In this document: piece after piece, positions 12,948 through 25,491 of the stretch
Numbering within the stretch: the stretch's first letter is position 1
Layout of the letters: every line of letters starts with the position of its first letter
DNA from: Sympetrum striolatum
Taxonomy: Eukaryota; Arthropoda; Insecta; Odonata; Libellulidae
Assembly: GCA_947579665.1 (NCBI GenBank)
Contig: OX388345.1
Span: 62,115,454-62,179,453, forward strand
Length of the DNA: 64,000 bases
Reading direction: 5' to 3'
Program-made: the position numbers and the translations under genes
Notes under the pieces: model-generated
Databases searched by the model: none
Seen by the model: only the letters and a program-made list of their open reading frames with translations
What the model was told of the DNA's origin: nothing

Positions 12948-13735
12948 TCAATAAGGATTTTAAATAAATCTCCGTGTATGTCGGCGATCCTCGTCTCATT
13001 CAACGGTATTTGGAGAAAACAAGAAAGGAATGCCGCACTTTTAAGATACCCAAACCCTGTTGAAAATTTTCCCAGGTTCCTAAGGGTATTCCTATTGGTT
13101 TATGTTGGTTTTCATTTGCTTATATTGTTTTCTATTATTGCTTATATTGGTTCCTATTGTTTTCCTATTGGTGTCTTTGTTGATTTTTTGTGGTATTAGG
13201 AAGCTCGGTATTTCCTATTGAGACGTTTTACAGGATCTATTGGTGCCTATTGGTTTTCTATTGTATCTTTATAGGTGTATATTGGTATAAGGAAGCTTGC
13301 TTTTCTTATTGGATTCCGTCATATTGGAGAATATTTTTGAGGTATACCAATGAACATTTGAAGAGTTCCTGGAACTTGAATTTCAAGGACTTGTAATTAA
13401 CGTACATACAACTTAAAATGTGCGTAACGCATTACAAAAAATTAGCAAAAGTTTCTAAAATGTATTCGTAAAATTTCGAGATCACTTTCGATCAAGATTA
13501 GATACTTCACCGGCATCAATGAAGGTTGTTATGTACAAATAAATAAACAACGCTTGCGTTACTCCGACCAACCAACACAAACCGATAGGAATACCTATTG
13601 GAACCTAGGAAAATTTTCAACGGGGTTTGGGTATCTTGAAAGTGCGGCATTCCTTTCTTGTTTTCTCCGAATACCACGGAATCATACGAGGAACGCCGAC
13701 AAAGACGACTTTGGAGATTTAAAACCTATAATTTA
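12948..13735. mobile_element. Foldback element with arms of about 170 bp
   Basis: The left arm, about 12948-13118, and the right arm, about 13565-13735, are inverted copies of each other. Shared words, read in the left orientation, include GGAGAAAACAAGAAAGGAAT, GATACCCAAACCC and GTTGAAAATTTTCC, with mismatches scattered between them. The outer part of each arm carries the family mark: GCCGACAAAGACG in the right arm, and a degraded form in the left. The same mark appears in fragments at 31.35, 59.88 and 61.2 kb. The loop contains an imperfect CCTATTGGTTTT minisatellite. No protein is encoded; open frames inside are by-products of the repeat. Confidence 0.75.
13085..13320 (+). repeat. Imperfect minisatellite of CCTATTGGTTTT type
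   Basis: The words CCTATTGG, TATATTGG, TATTGGTT and TTCCTATTG recur irregularly, at about 10-25 base spacing, through the loop of the foldback element. The unit is degenerate and cannot be phased exactly. The same word also occurs at the inner edge of the right arm in inverted form, so the minisatellite may have grown out of arm sequence. Confidence 0.5.
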
Positions 13736-13859
13736 CAAACAGCCGTCTCCCAAATTTTATTTCTTTACACATCGTTTCAATCACAGTTCCCAATCGTTCG
13801 ACAATGTGTAAGTCCTAGAGCACACCTCTGATAATCGCGTTCCTTTCTTCACAACATCC

Positions 13860-14180
13860 GGCACCGAGACTTAACATGCAAAAGAGGGACCCAATCCCGA
13901 TTACGGTTCCGCTCCCCTAATATGCGCGGTGGTGTTCGGGGTGCGGCGCGAACGCTCGCGAGCAGGTTCGCTCCTTTTAAAGGCAGCCTCATCACGCAGT
14001 CTGCGAGCGGAGGGAGGCGTGAGATGAAAGTGGTGGGCGTGGGAATTGAATAGTCAAGGCGGAGATGTCCTCGGGATGACTCCTTCCCACGAACACCTTT
14101 GCGCCCTCCGAGAGCAAAAAAAGAGCGGAAAGCGGCGGAAAAAAGATGATGGAGGAGTGGAGATAGGGTGTCGGATAGGG
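13860..14180. other. CpG-rich patch
   Basis: The stretch is clearly richer in GC and CpG than its neighbours (for example GTGCGGCGCGAACGCTCGCG), followed by a purine-rich segment with repeated GGAGG and GCGG words. A TTTTAAAG word at 13975-13982 could be a weak TATA-like element, with a CAGTC word about 23 bases downstream. No coding frame is supported. It could be a promoter or other regulatory DNA, but nothing downstream identifies a transcript. Confidence 0.35.
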
Positions 14181-14274
14181 AGGAACTGTGGATGGGGATT
14201 CGTACTAAATGGATAGAAAAAGTAGTGGAGATATTGTGATTAGATATCTAAGATAGATAATAAAGAGTAAATGT

Positions 14275-15310
14275 ATGTACTGTATTCATCCCGGGGGGAG
14301 GGTTTGCACCACAGAACTTTACCACAATCCACCAGAAGCTCTGAAAATGAAATGAGGCTTACTTGGCAAGATGGGAATTGAGGCATTTTGTCATGCTTTG
14401 TTAGACGCATTCATTAAAAGAAACTGTCACGCTAGGGCCTGTCTGAATATTATTCAATTTGAGTTGATGGAGAGATGTCTACATAGAAGTACTGCATTCA
14501 TCCTAGAGGAGAGTTTGAACCACACAATCAGCCTCTAAGAGCCCAGGAGAGAGAGGTTAAGACTCAGGAAAAATCGGTAGTGTGGTATTTAGTCTTTGCT
14601 TGCTCTATGCATTCACTTTGTTAGAAGTAATTCTTGACGAGTGAATTCTTAATATCATTCAAACTGGACGGCAATTTTTCCTAAATACCCCAATCATAGC
14701 AATAAAGAGCTCTTGAAAGGGAATGAGGTTTATAAAGCATGATGAGAGATAGGTTAGGCAATGTATTTTAATGATTGGCGCATTCCCTTATATAAGAAAA
14801 TCTATTGGCACATAAGAGTAAAAGATAGGGCTATAAAGTTTTGTTTGCAAGATAGCCTGTGATAAGAGAACTAAGGAAGTTCCACCCATATTTCCAATTC
14901 CGGTGAAATAAAAGTATGCCGTGGTCCTTTTATTCTTTACATAAAAAAAATCGGGAACTTTAACAGAAAATATAAGATGGTAAGTGATCGTGAATTATTT
15001 TAATAGTGGAATCAATCTTATTACACCCCAAAATGTAGACTTACATATTATTCAGATATACGATAGAAGTGGAAGGAGCTGGTGTTACTGGAATGATATA
15101 ATGAAATGCGTATTAAACTCGTCCATTTAAATCATATCTGCCTGTGAATTCATCAGCCTATGATAGTTGAAGCCTCAAGCCCTTCATCATGTGCCGCAGA
15201 GAACTGTAAGAAAGGAATGAGGCTTACTATGCAGTGCTAGGTTTGAGGTAAATTGCTTCACACGCTGAACCAGAGTGCAGAGAGAGGTAAACGACAAGAA
15301 AAGTGCAGCT
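14275..15310 (+). repeat. Degenerate repeat field
   Basis: Related blocks recur in direct orientation. TACTGTATTCATCC at 14278 resembles TACTGCATTCATCC at 14490, and both are followed by a GAG..GGTTTG or GAGAGTTTG word and then ACCACA. A second word, GAATGAGG followed by CTTACT or a close variant, occurs near 14355, 14722 and 15218. Spacing of the blocks ranges from about 170 to 500 bases. The array is old and heavily diverged. I cannot give a clean unit length. Confidence 0.4.
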
Positions 15311-15346
15311 TATGATCCAATAAACAATTTTAATATCAATCAGTAA

Positions 15347-15790
15347 CTATAGACCTAAAAGCGACATTCTGCCACATTCACACCAATTGAGAATTAATGT
15401 ATCAACAGAACGTGGAGCAAAACCAGGACTGACGTAAATGAAGGAAACATTTTTGTTTATCCGGTACCAAGAGACGGAAATATTCAAATTGTCAATGAAC
15501 GGTAGCAAGAACAGCAAAAAGAGTGCGGGAGTATTAACAGCGAGGCAAAAAGAAGAGTAAGAAGAAATGAACTGTGTTTGGGTTGGATGACTAGGGTATG
15601 GGAGCGAAAGATGAAACGTTCGGGCCGCTGTTATTAAATGCTCAGCATAAACCCTAGATGAACTTTTTGCCATTGCGTCATCTGCAAAAAACGCGTCCTT
15701 CTTAGAAGGGTCTATCCCTCCGCTTTCGAGAAACTTTGGCACTTTTCCCACAACAGTTTTTTGAAGTGATTCATATTCATTCTTTTCAGA
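15347..15790 (-). other. Unassigned open frame, possible decayed exon
   Basis: A minus-strand frame is open from about 15790 to 15347. Its first half, translated from 15790 to about 15640, is hydrophilic and charged, with EYESLQ and GGIDPSKKD. The second half is hydrophobic and Ser/Pro/Phe-rich and looks noncoding. No domain is recognised. An AG precedes the frame, but the pyrimidine tract is weak and no clear splice donor ends the charged part. It may be chance, and I do not assign a function. Confidence 0.15.
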
Positions 15791-17873
15791 CTACGTCTAT
15801 CGCCTGCGTGAATAAGACATTGCTAAGATATGATAAAATTAAAAGAACGCAATGTTCTCTGCTAATCTGCGATATGTCCTCAAACATCAAATCGTAATTA
15901 ATCAAATCTATTCTAATCTTCACCCCTATAAATATATATGCAAAATATTTACGCATAGTAAAAATTAATTTATACAATGAATTGCATATTTTTTCGTTTT
16001 TTTTTTGCAGTTTCTTTTTGCGCTCATTTTAACGACTTATTTAAGTTAGTTATGCGAAGGTTTCCACAATGAAATAGTCTGCTTCTGATATCATTATATT
16101 TTTATTCATTTCATATTCATGAAATCTTCTATACGGCTGCCACCTATGCTTTGCAGAAATAAGTCCACGGTACTATTTTCTCTATTGAATCTTTCAGGAG
16201 TATATTTTTTTAATCTCATAGTGAAGTATGTTGTCGGTATAAATAACCTATGTTGTCTTTAAGGTTGAATAATTTCGGATCTGGATAAATGTTACACTTA
16301 ATTTATAAAGTACGAATTACAGCCAATGGTTTCGGAAAATTGTGCATTTTATTTTATGCTAATGATTAGATTTAATTTGAAATATGAATATCGCCAAATT
16401 TAGTCCAATATTTATGAGCAAAACGTAACTAGAATCAGAGTCAAGAAGGCTCTGTAGGTAATTTGGTTGTACTCTAATCCAGTATTACATTAAAGTAAGA
16501 AAAATGTCTTACATAAATAAGGAAGTAAGTTTGTATTTTATGCGTTTACGAAAGTTACATTAATCGTGGAGAACGCTAAAATGCCAACTTCCGAAATTAG
16601 TTCTCTTGATGTAGTTATTCACTTAAACCTGCTTTTATTCCCTCAAAATTCGATTCAATTCTACCGCGAGAGAAAAATTCTGAAATTTTCCGAAGCTATT
16701 GTTAGAGATGGAATATATTGAGCGGAAAAGGTGTGAAATCTCTCATAATCGAGCTAATCTCTTTTTCTTTTATCTCTTACAAATTACTCCCAATGAGACC
16801 GATCAACGAAAACGATACCACTTTCGCAGCCTTTCGGTACCGTTTTTTACAAAAACGACCTCGTATCTCGTACCTTGCGAGATAAATTTTTATCTCGCTC
16901 GGATAAAAAAGCGGTTTAATTCCTCAGAGTACGAGTACTTTTTAATGAGCTTCTCTCGTGTCCGGGAACAAATGCCACAGAAGGTGCGATCGCAAGGCGT
17001 AGATAAAATTTTTTTCAAGTGTTTCGGGTCGCGTAGCTATATTACCTTTTCGCGGAGGTGATATCTCTCTACGAATTTAGCCTCCCGATTATAAAGGTTT
17101 TTCCGACGGAATGAAAAAAGCCTTACAATTTAGCGGGGCGACGAGGCGTCCCTAGCTGCAACGTCGCGGCGTGCAAAGAAACTTTTTAGGAGGCACGAAA
17201 TAATGACAGCGAGTGTACGATGTAATACAATGTAACTCTCGCGTTTTGACGTATAATTCTCTCATTATCGCAATAATTGTTCTCCTCCCAGCATAAATGT
17301 TTCGCGAGAGCTAAAGGGCGACAATTTTCGCTCTTCGCGAGTGTTTTTTTTGAGTTTCTTAAAGCTGGCCTTTGTTATACGCGACTGTTTATAACTACAA
17401 GTTGGCGTACTCAGACAATAGAAAGAGAGTAATTTTTCGGCCCTAATTTTCTTTCAAAATCAAGCGGAATTTTTGTATTTGTTTATGCCTTACTTTATCA
17501 CCAGGGGATTTGTCACAAAAACAGACAATTTAAGCAAAGTATGAATTTAATTGAATATACGAACATGGCTGGGATCTGTACCCAGGTCTTATAATTTTGC
17601 TTATGCTTCAAAGGGAGAAAAAACCCTTTTTCATATGGCTTCGTTCGCATAGATTTTTGGACGCGAAAGTTTTTGAAAGCGTAGCAAAGGTTTTGTGCAT
17701 TCGTAATTTGATCAGCTGTGAATAAAGCAGGAAATTTGCAAGCGATGTGGAATCGCGAGAGAAAAAATTGGAAATAAGGTGAGGAAGAAAAAGAAAAAAC
17801 TTTCATCCTCACCACGTTAGTGATAAAGGTGCTTTTATTTCATTTCACCTCAAAGTTGCGTTTGAAGAAATTA
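15791..17873. other. Unannotated DNA
   Basis: No gene is recognised. A long pyrimidine run ending in TTGCAG at 16010 looks like a splice acceptor, but no open frame follows it. About 16660-17360 is CpG-richer and includes a short palindrome at 16877-16898, with arms GCGAGATAAA and TTTATCTCGC. It may be conserved noncoding DNA. Confidence 0.45.
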
Positions 17874-18368
17874 GTAACAATATACAATAGTTGAAGATTG
17901 ACTAGAATTATTCTACGTCATTGATGCAAATATTTAGGCCTGCTTTATTGCATTCATATCAGTCTAGAAAATTTGCATGTCATTTTTTATACATAGTAAT
18001 TCTACATTTGATAATATTTACTTGATGGGGATTCACTGTAACAATATACAATAGTTAAAGATTGATTAGAATTATTCTACATCATTGATGCAAATATTTA
18101 GGCCTGCTTTATTGTATTCATATCAGTCTAGAAAATTTGCGTGTCATTTTTTATACATAGTAATTCTATATTTGATAATATTTACTTGATGGGGATTCAC
18201 TGTAACAATATACAATAGTTAAAGATTGATTAGAATTATTCTACATCATTGATGCAAATATTTAGGCCTGCTTTATTGCATTCATATCAGTCTAGAAAAT
18301 TTGCGTGTCATTTTTTATACATAGTAATTCTACATTTGATAATATATACTTGATGGGAATTCACTGTA
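17874..18368 (+). repeat. Tandem repeat, three copies of a 164-bp unit
   Basis: The word GTAACAATATACAATAGTT begins at 17874, 18038 and 18202, an exact period of 164 bases, and the third copy ends at 18365 with the first bases of a fourth. The copies differ at only a handful of positions. Two substitutions in the early part of the unit and one in the middle separate copy 1 from copies 2 and 3. The third copy has two private changes near its end. The unit is AT-rich and noncoding. Length and identity suggest a recent local duplication of satellite type rather than an interspersed element. Confidence 0.95.
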
Positions 18369-19717
18369 TGCTTACAGAAGAATACTCTTTACGTTAAGAA
18401 TAGGAAATTAAGAGATTTAAGCGTGATATAACTGTTGTTTATTCAATGAATGCCTTGAAGTTCTTTCCTTTAAAATCTACTTAATAAAATTGAGAAATAT
18501 TAAATTATCATCTACATGGAAAATAGTTTAATTACATTTTTTGCACTGAGAGGTGAACTGATGAGCAATCTCTTAAGTTAAAATCATTTTCCATGTATAG
18601 AAAATCCAGTTGTAGTTGTTGAGGTTGCTTCAGTCAAATATAATACTGTTTCACTGTGATATTACGTATATCTTTAAGGTTCCCTCTGCATTTTATGGAT
18701 ACAGAGATATGTGGTCAATCATGCAAGTAAAATAAGTGAGTTAGTAAAAGTTTCTCCCAGGAAAAGCCACAAAAATAAAAGCAATTATTCGTAAAGGGTA
18801 TCTGATTATTATATCTGGTTTTGAAATATAATAAAGTGTTTTCGAGTACAGCCTTGGCTCCGTAATTATCGCATACTTCAGAACAAAATGTATCTTTTTG
18901 CAATACATTCGTTCCACGGTAAGGGAATTTATATCCAACAAAAAGACATCGTGCGTAGACATGCGGTCACGCCGGATGCTCTAATTTTGATGCAACGGTT
19001 ATTCCCTTCTTCTCGGAAACTGTCTCATAAACATTCGCACTTCCATTGTGATGACCGTTGTATTTCAAGGTGCTTTTCACATCGCGAAAGTAATTTGCGG
19101 CGATAAAAATTACGGAGGAATTTTTATGACTCTGTAAGAGTATGCGTGTGGGAGCGTTTGGATTTAGAGATTGCTCTCGGAAAGGACAACAGATTCCCAC
19201 AGTATTCAGCCGTTGGTACGACAATGTCAAATCTGTGACACTGCAAAGAAAATTATGCAAGAATATTCCAGGACTTTTCTAATTATACTCGTGAAATGGG
19301 AATCAAGTTTTTTAAGGGGAGAATTTTAATTGATTCTCGTATGTAGTTCACATGCATGAAGGTATGTGCTGAAAGCAATATGAAAAAACCGCGGTATTTA
19401 TTCGCTTTTTACGTTGTCCTTCATTTTCTGCTTGTGATAAATCATTACGATGATTATACGATAATTATAAAAAATATATTGAAAAATATTCATTTTGGCG
19501 AAGTTTGGTGCGTTGTTTGCCGAGAATTAAGTAAGAGTACGTGGATAATGTCAATAATTATCATAAATTGTTGGAAAATTGTATGAGATATTCATTTCTA
19601 ATTTTTATATATGACCATGATTCATGGAGTACTTTCTGAATGCGACAGAACGAACATACGAATGAAATTGTACGAAAAAACGAGGGGATTAGGAATATTA
19701 TTTTCTTTCTTGGAAAG
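18369..19717. other. Unannotated DNA
   Basis: AT-rich sequence follows the tandem array. Open frames around 18.7-19.3 kb overlap on both strands, lack domains and are probably chance. Confidence 0.55.
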
Positions 19718-19857
19718 GTATACAGCTCATATTATCAGAACAAAACACACTTTGTAATTTCCACAGTATAGTGGAAATTACAAAGTGTGTTTTATTCTGA
19801 TAAGATGGAGAAGTCCCACAAAATAACGCCGGAAACCATTACATGTATACAGCTCAT
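19718..19857. repeat. 13-bp direct repeats bracketing the hairpin insertion
   Basis: GTATACAGCTCAT occurs at both ends of this interval, 127 bases apart. See the hairpin entry for the interpretation as a target-site duplication. Confidence 0.6.
19732..19803. repeat. Near-perfect 72-bp hairpin
   Basis: The arms 19732-19764 and 19771-19803 are 33 bp each and reverse-complementary apart from one mismatch at 19741. They are separated by a 6-base loop, AGTATA. A 13-bp direct repeat, GTATACAGCTCAT, lies at 19718-19730 and again at 19845-19857, bracketing the hairpin and about 40 bases of extra sequence. The bracket looks like a target-site duplication, which would make 19731-19844 one inserted unit. 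The 13-bp length would be unusual for a DNA transposon and more typical of LINE-mediated retroposition. Alternatives are a small palindromic MITE or a hairpin RNA gene. Confidence 0.8.
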
Positions 19858-22800
19858 TCCATCAAAGTTCAATTTCTAGTCCAAATGGCTGAGAGTTTTT
19901 CAAGTTACTTGCGAGCGATTTTCAATAATCCTTAGAAAATGAATAATATATTTAAGCAGTATTGATATCAATTAAAAAGTTTTTCCCGTCATGATTTCGT
20001 AAAATATTAAAAAATGTAGTGATGATTGAAACTAAGAAATAGTTCGATTCCCTCCAATTATGTTCAATTAAACAAACTTTTACACATCAAGTATTCAAGA
20101 GCGAGAATTGAAAACTAGCTATCTTCATGTCGTTTCATTAGCAATCATAAATTTTTATGTTTAGGGTTCCCTTGAATTCCAATCACCACATTTGCATTTT
20201 CGCCGGAATTATGTGCACCTTTCCATTCGGAGAGTTGATCCTTATACAAACTCAGTCAAAGCCTTTGGTCAAATACGTACGTAGCATTTCCCGGAGAAAT
20301 TTAAACAGTTGACCTTATTAGAACTCAGCGTTAATCCGCGGTCAAAAACCACAGCCCAATCTACCTCCTGCGGCAGTCGTTGTGAGAGAGCGAGGTGTTC
20401 CTTGATTCGGAATTCGTATCTTCTCATCATTTTAATAATTCATCAGATCGAATTAGTTCAGCGCCTGATTAGGTAGAGAGGTGTAAAACCTCAATACTAA
20501 TGGGAATGAAAATCTCGCCATGAGATTTCGCATTTCTGAGAACAGAAATGTACGTTCATCATTTTACTATTTCAGAGTCAACGACCGCATTAGGAATTTG
20601 TGAGATATATAGTTAATTAAGGAATCAGCTTTGGTTATTTCCTTTGAAGTGACATATATTATTTATCATTTACATAGAAATTTATGGAACCGATCGTGGA
20701 ATTTGTTTTAAACCGAGCAACAAAAATTAAGGTCGGAAATAAAATCTTTTATCATCGCATTTGATCAGAGGTTTAGATGATAACTTCTATCTGCATGAAT
20801 ACTGTACTTTTGGCTCGTGATTTTATCATTTAAATATCTATCTCATCTCATTTCCCTCTGCTTTATTTTCAAGGATAGGAGCAAAGTTGTAGAAATTCAA
20901 TTTTCTTGTTAATAACCAGCATAAAACATGTATGATTAAGGTAGAGGGTGGAAGGTGTTCTGGCCAGATTGGTAAATGAAACCGACGATCCGACTTCGAG
21001 TCTATGTCTTGTCTGGCCCTTTTCATTCCTGTTCTCCCTTGTCCATAAACTATTACATCTTCATACATTGCAGCGAATTCTTTCCTGAATTTTGGAGATA
21101 TTTTAATTTTCACTTTAATATCAACGCTGAAATGTTTTATTTAATTTTTTTCACCATCATAGTTTCATTTGAAAGCAACAACTATATTAATCCCACATAT
21201 ACGTATTTTTCAAGGGCAAATTTAACTATGTCCAACTCGTAACGCATTTTGCTTGCTAGGTACTGCAATGTTGTGTGCGTATCTGTATCTGATAGCCTTA
21301 TCTATGATGTAGTAGCACTACGCTGTTCGACAAAGGGTAGATCAAAGCAGCAGGGTTGATTCAAGTTCGGTTCAATTGAAACCAAGTTGGATATTCGCTG
21401 TGACACACGCGTTAGCGACCTTTAGCGGTGAGGTATTCCCTTATCGAAATAAAGGAAGGATGAGTGTGGGGAGAAAGGGGAAACTAGGCACAAATGAGGT
21501 CTTTGCCGGAGCAATAAGAGACGTAAGATCCAATTAGCTAATGGCAAACGAACGAAGAGAGGAACATCCTGATAGGTACGGGGACGCGAATGGAAGGAAG
21601 ACTGCTGGTTGGCTATGCGTTCTCAAAGACCTTTTTCATTAGTAAAATACTAATACGAAGAATTAGTTTCTCCCTAGTGATTCTGATTTTATGACAAGTT
21701 GTTAACCGAATGAGAGTTGAATCTACGAGAATTGGGCATATTTGTATCATACAATTTTTATTTCAATTTATGTCAATCTCTCTAAAATTGAAAGCATTTG
21801 TCGTTCTTAAATTACGATTCAATTGTCATTGGTGTATTGAGCTATTCCATATATAACAAGTCAACGTTTTTCTTATTTTTAAGAGACCAAATTCATTATA
21901 CGAGTATGATAATTTGACAGACAGTAAATTTACATAAAGTAATGGTAATTAAGTAAACTTTATTTCGTTGAATGATGCTCCATCTATTCGGTCTAAATAC
22001 CTGATAGTTAAGTCATTCTACAATAACTAAATGTCAATATCATTTATAAAAAAGGAAGTTTAATGGTTAATTCATAGTATTTAAAGTAATCACACGCCCC
22101 TACGACTGTTTCCCGATCAATCTCGTATTGTCAATTCTCTTATCTTATAAAAAATATCTTTTGATTTCCTGCAAAGTTTGAGTTAAAAGAGAAGGATGCC
22201 TCAGAGGAGCAGGTGTCCGGATGCACTAATTTAAAGGGACGGTTTTACTTAAAGATATTCAAGTAAAGCTCAGGAATTCCGCAAAGATAAGGAATCTCTT
22301 CCCTGCATTCCGCAATTTTTCTCTTAGAATCTCAATATATTGTAATGCTTTACAGAAAAGAGCAATGTGACGAGGGTTCTGATATGATGCTTCGATTGAT
22401 ACCTCTTGGTGACACCAGTAGCAGAATCTAGACGCCGCTAGGGAACTTAAACAGAATAATAATCAATGCTGCGATGCTGCTGTTGAACTAATCGATAGAA
22501 ATAGTAACCTAAGGGATAAGTACAAACGACTGAAGTGTGAGAAAAGAAAGATATCAGGTACCACTATCACACGCTCGTATAATACACGATAAGTAGATAT
22601 GTTTGTTGAAAATAGGGAACCACACCTTGCTCTGACACAGTCCACAATTTCTTCTCCTTACTTTGTAGTGTAAGCGTCGTGAAATATTGCAGTTAAATTT
22701 GCTAACTCCAGGAATTTATTCTTTTATTTACAACGCGCCATCAATATCTCTTTAATTTTATATCTCCACTTAAACTCTTTTCTAAGCAAATATTTGCATC

Positions 22801-23607
22801 GAGGACGTAGAAATATTCTTCGTGATTTAGATAGTTCAATGTACTTTGATGCTCCAAATAGCTGAAGGACAAAGCTGATGCCATCCATCTAAATAGTTAT
22901 CAGATAGAGAGGACTTATTTTACATTTTTAACCTCTTTAAGTTTTTTAATACATCGAAGCTATTTAGTTTCAGTGGATTAGTACATAAAATGCTAGATTT
23001 TACTACTCTTTTCATCTGTGAGAAAATCTCATAAATAGAGTGTATCACCCGTTCATGTATGCAATACAGCTTCTACTTCTAAAACTGCCTTTGAAACTAA
23101 TACATACATATTTATCGTTTTGATAAATTAAATAAATATGTGCAAGAAACAACAGGATTGAGAATGAACTTTGTTTAATAATACAGGCATAAATTTTAAT
23201 ACCATAACAAAAAGAGAAGAGCTATTCCTTGAGCCATAATACAAATAAAAATCATTCCCTCAGGCAATTTGGATGAAGAATGTATTAAGCCGAAGATCTT
23301 CTCCCACGAATCGCATATCTTGATTAATTTCATCTCAAGAGCGTTTCAGCTCATTACCAGAATTCTCTTCTTAGAATAGCAACCTACCTGCTCGAAATTT
23401 CATTTATCAAATCCACCATATTTACTCGTCAATAACGAAATAGCATTCCGAACTCCCAGAAGTGGAATAGGCCCACGCAGGAGTAAGGAATTCCAGAAAT
23501 GAGATCAACGGAAACGATAAAAACCCACGCTGTTAAACTAAAATAAAATTATCGGGTAATCCCTTTGGATCCCCTTCTTAATAAATTGAGTAATACGCCC
23601 AGCAGCC

Positions 23608-23651
23608 AAAACAGTGGACGTGAAGTATCCCCGCTGTAGCGCCACTGTTTT
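23608..23651. promoter_or_regulatory. Possible CTCF-like motif in a short hairpin
   Basis: AAAACAGTGG at 23608-23617 pairs with CCACTGTTTT at 23642-23651. Inside the right half lies TAGCGCCACTG at 23637-23647, which resembles the first part of the reverse complement of the CTCF consensus (TA, G/C, Y, GCCMYCT) but departs from it at the end. A single partial match in 64 kb is weak evidence. Confidence 0.15.
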
Positions 23652-25491
23652 GTTTTCCCCGTCGACAACCGAATAAAAGAGATCGGAAAAGGGAGTATCG
23701 TTCTCCGCTAATGGATAAGGTCTCTCTCCACCTTTGGACTATGGCCTTTTCGTGTCACCGAGAAGGGGATGCATCGCTCCAATGAAGAGGCACTCTTTAG
23801 GTGGCGAGAATACCGGAAGGGTTTCCAGGAGAGGATTGCTCCAGGAGAACAACTGAAGAGCGTCCAGCGAGCCGTTCTTTATTTCGTCACGGTCTCCCTT
23901 GAGTTCATCCTAATCACCCACCCGCGTGTACGCATGAGAAGAGGGGAAAAAGGATGGGAGTGGAGAGGGATGATAGAATGGGATGAAAGAGGAATGAGGA
24001 ACAAGTGATAAAAGCAAATCTTCATTAAAAGCCAAGATGCGATTATTCTATCAGCTCTTACAGCTAATTCCTATGGTGCATTCAGATTTTTCCTTCCGAT
24101 AATCACATTATTCTCTTTATATTGCGAAAACTGTTATATTTGACTAACCTTTTTAATTTTTTACAGTGGATTCTTTTTCTAAGCTTATCCAAATCCTCTT
24201 TATAAAATACTTTTTATTCTTATTTTTTCTACTCTAAGACCCTTCACTTTTTCCCTGATTCAGTCCTTGCTAGATTTATAAAATTTATCGTTTTAAACCC
24301 TTCACGTAGAAAGGCATAAGTAGAAGAGAAACAATTTTTAATGTTTTAGTAAATAGTTTCATCATATTATTCCATTTGCCTACTGCAAACATTCGTCTAT
24401 TCCAAAGCTTTCAAATTTTTATTAAAATCATTTTTTTAAATGCCTTTTTCAATAAATTATAAAAGATGTATGGAGCTATATTTTACCATTGTTAATAAAT
24501 AAAAACTCAAATGGCTGTGAATATTACCGAATTTCTTACTCATTTCATCGTAAAATTGTGTAACAGTCACAATACAATTTTACAGGGATGTATCTAAACC
24601 TAATAATTAAATAGGTTGAACACGTTTTCCTCAGGAATTTGAAGCGAAGGTTCTTGAAGCGAACATCCTTGCCAAGAATAGAAATTTTGAGTAAACTCCA
24701 CAGCTTACAATATTTTCTCTCCTCGCCGTTGAAATAATAAAAGGATATTATTTTCCATGTGAATGAACACCTTTTTGAAAGCAATGAGCCGGAAACATTC
24801 CCTTAAGACGATTACACACGGAAGTGAATGGCAAGCGAAACATCGATGTAGAAGCGTTTTAATGCGGAAAGTGATGTTCATTTCCATGTCCTTGTGAATA
24901 GGGTGCGGAAAAGTAACGAGATTTGGGAGAAGAAAGGAACTAGCGATAAATGACGCGTTGAATGAACTGGTCTCCGCACGTAATCACGGAGGCCACGTTG
25001 ATCCTCCAAGTTGCCCATCTCTTTCAAATCCCTCACTTTTCTTTTCATCCCAAACTCATTTCTTCCTTCCATAATGCTGCCATTCCGTCCCATTCAGGGC
25101 CGAAAATCTCCCCAAGGACCGTTGGCGTTTCTGTCCGCACCGGAACATAATGGTTTATCTACTTCCGAGTGATGGAAAATAGACCAGGTAGAGGACAAGC
25201 AAACTTGGCTTTACTACGGGAAATGCGGCGATGCAACGAGAATCCTAGCACTCTTGCGTAGAACTGAATCGCAGGAAGCAGAAATTGAGGAATTGGTCTA
25301 TTTTGGTTCAAGTGTATTTGCAACTTTTCATATTTGTGTTAGAAACAGCGACGAGGTTACATATAGAATACCCTTTACCACTTTTATTGCTACATCAACA
25401 GTCATTCATAGCGTTATCGTCGACGAAATTATTAAAAAAAATTAAGAATGCATATAATTTGATCTTCATTCCTGCTTCTAAGCTAAGAATG

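Noticed and set aside
16000..16060. Splice-acceptor-like sequence ending TTGCAG at 16010
   Set aside because: No open frame or donor follows it, so it does not support an exon.
16877..16898. 22-base palindrome with GCGAGATAAA arms
   Set aside because: Short palindromes of this size are expected a few times in 64 kb; no flanking duplication or second copy.
18720..19260. Overlapping frames of 60-100 codons on both strands
   Set aside because: They overlap each other, have no domain and no splice or start signals better than background.
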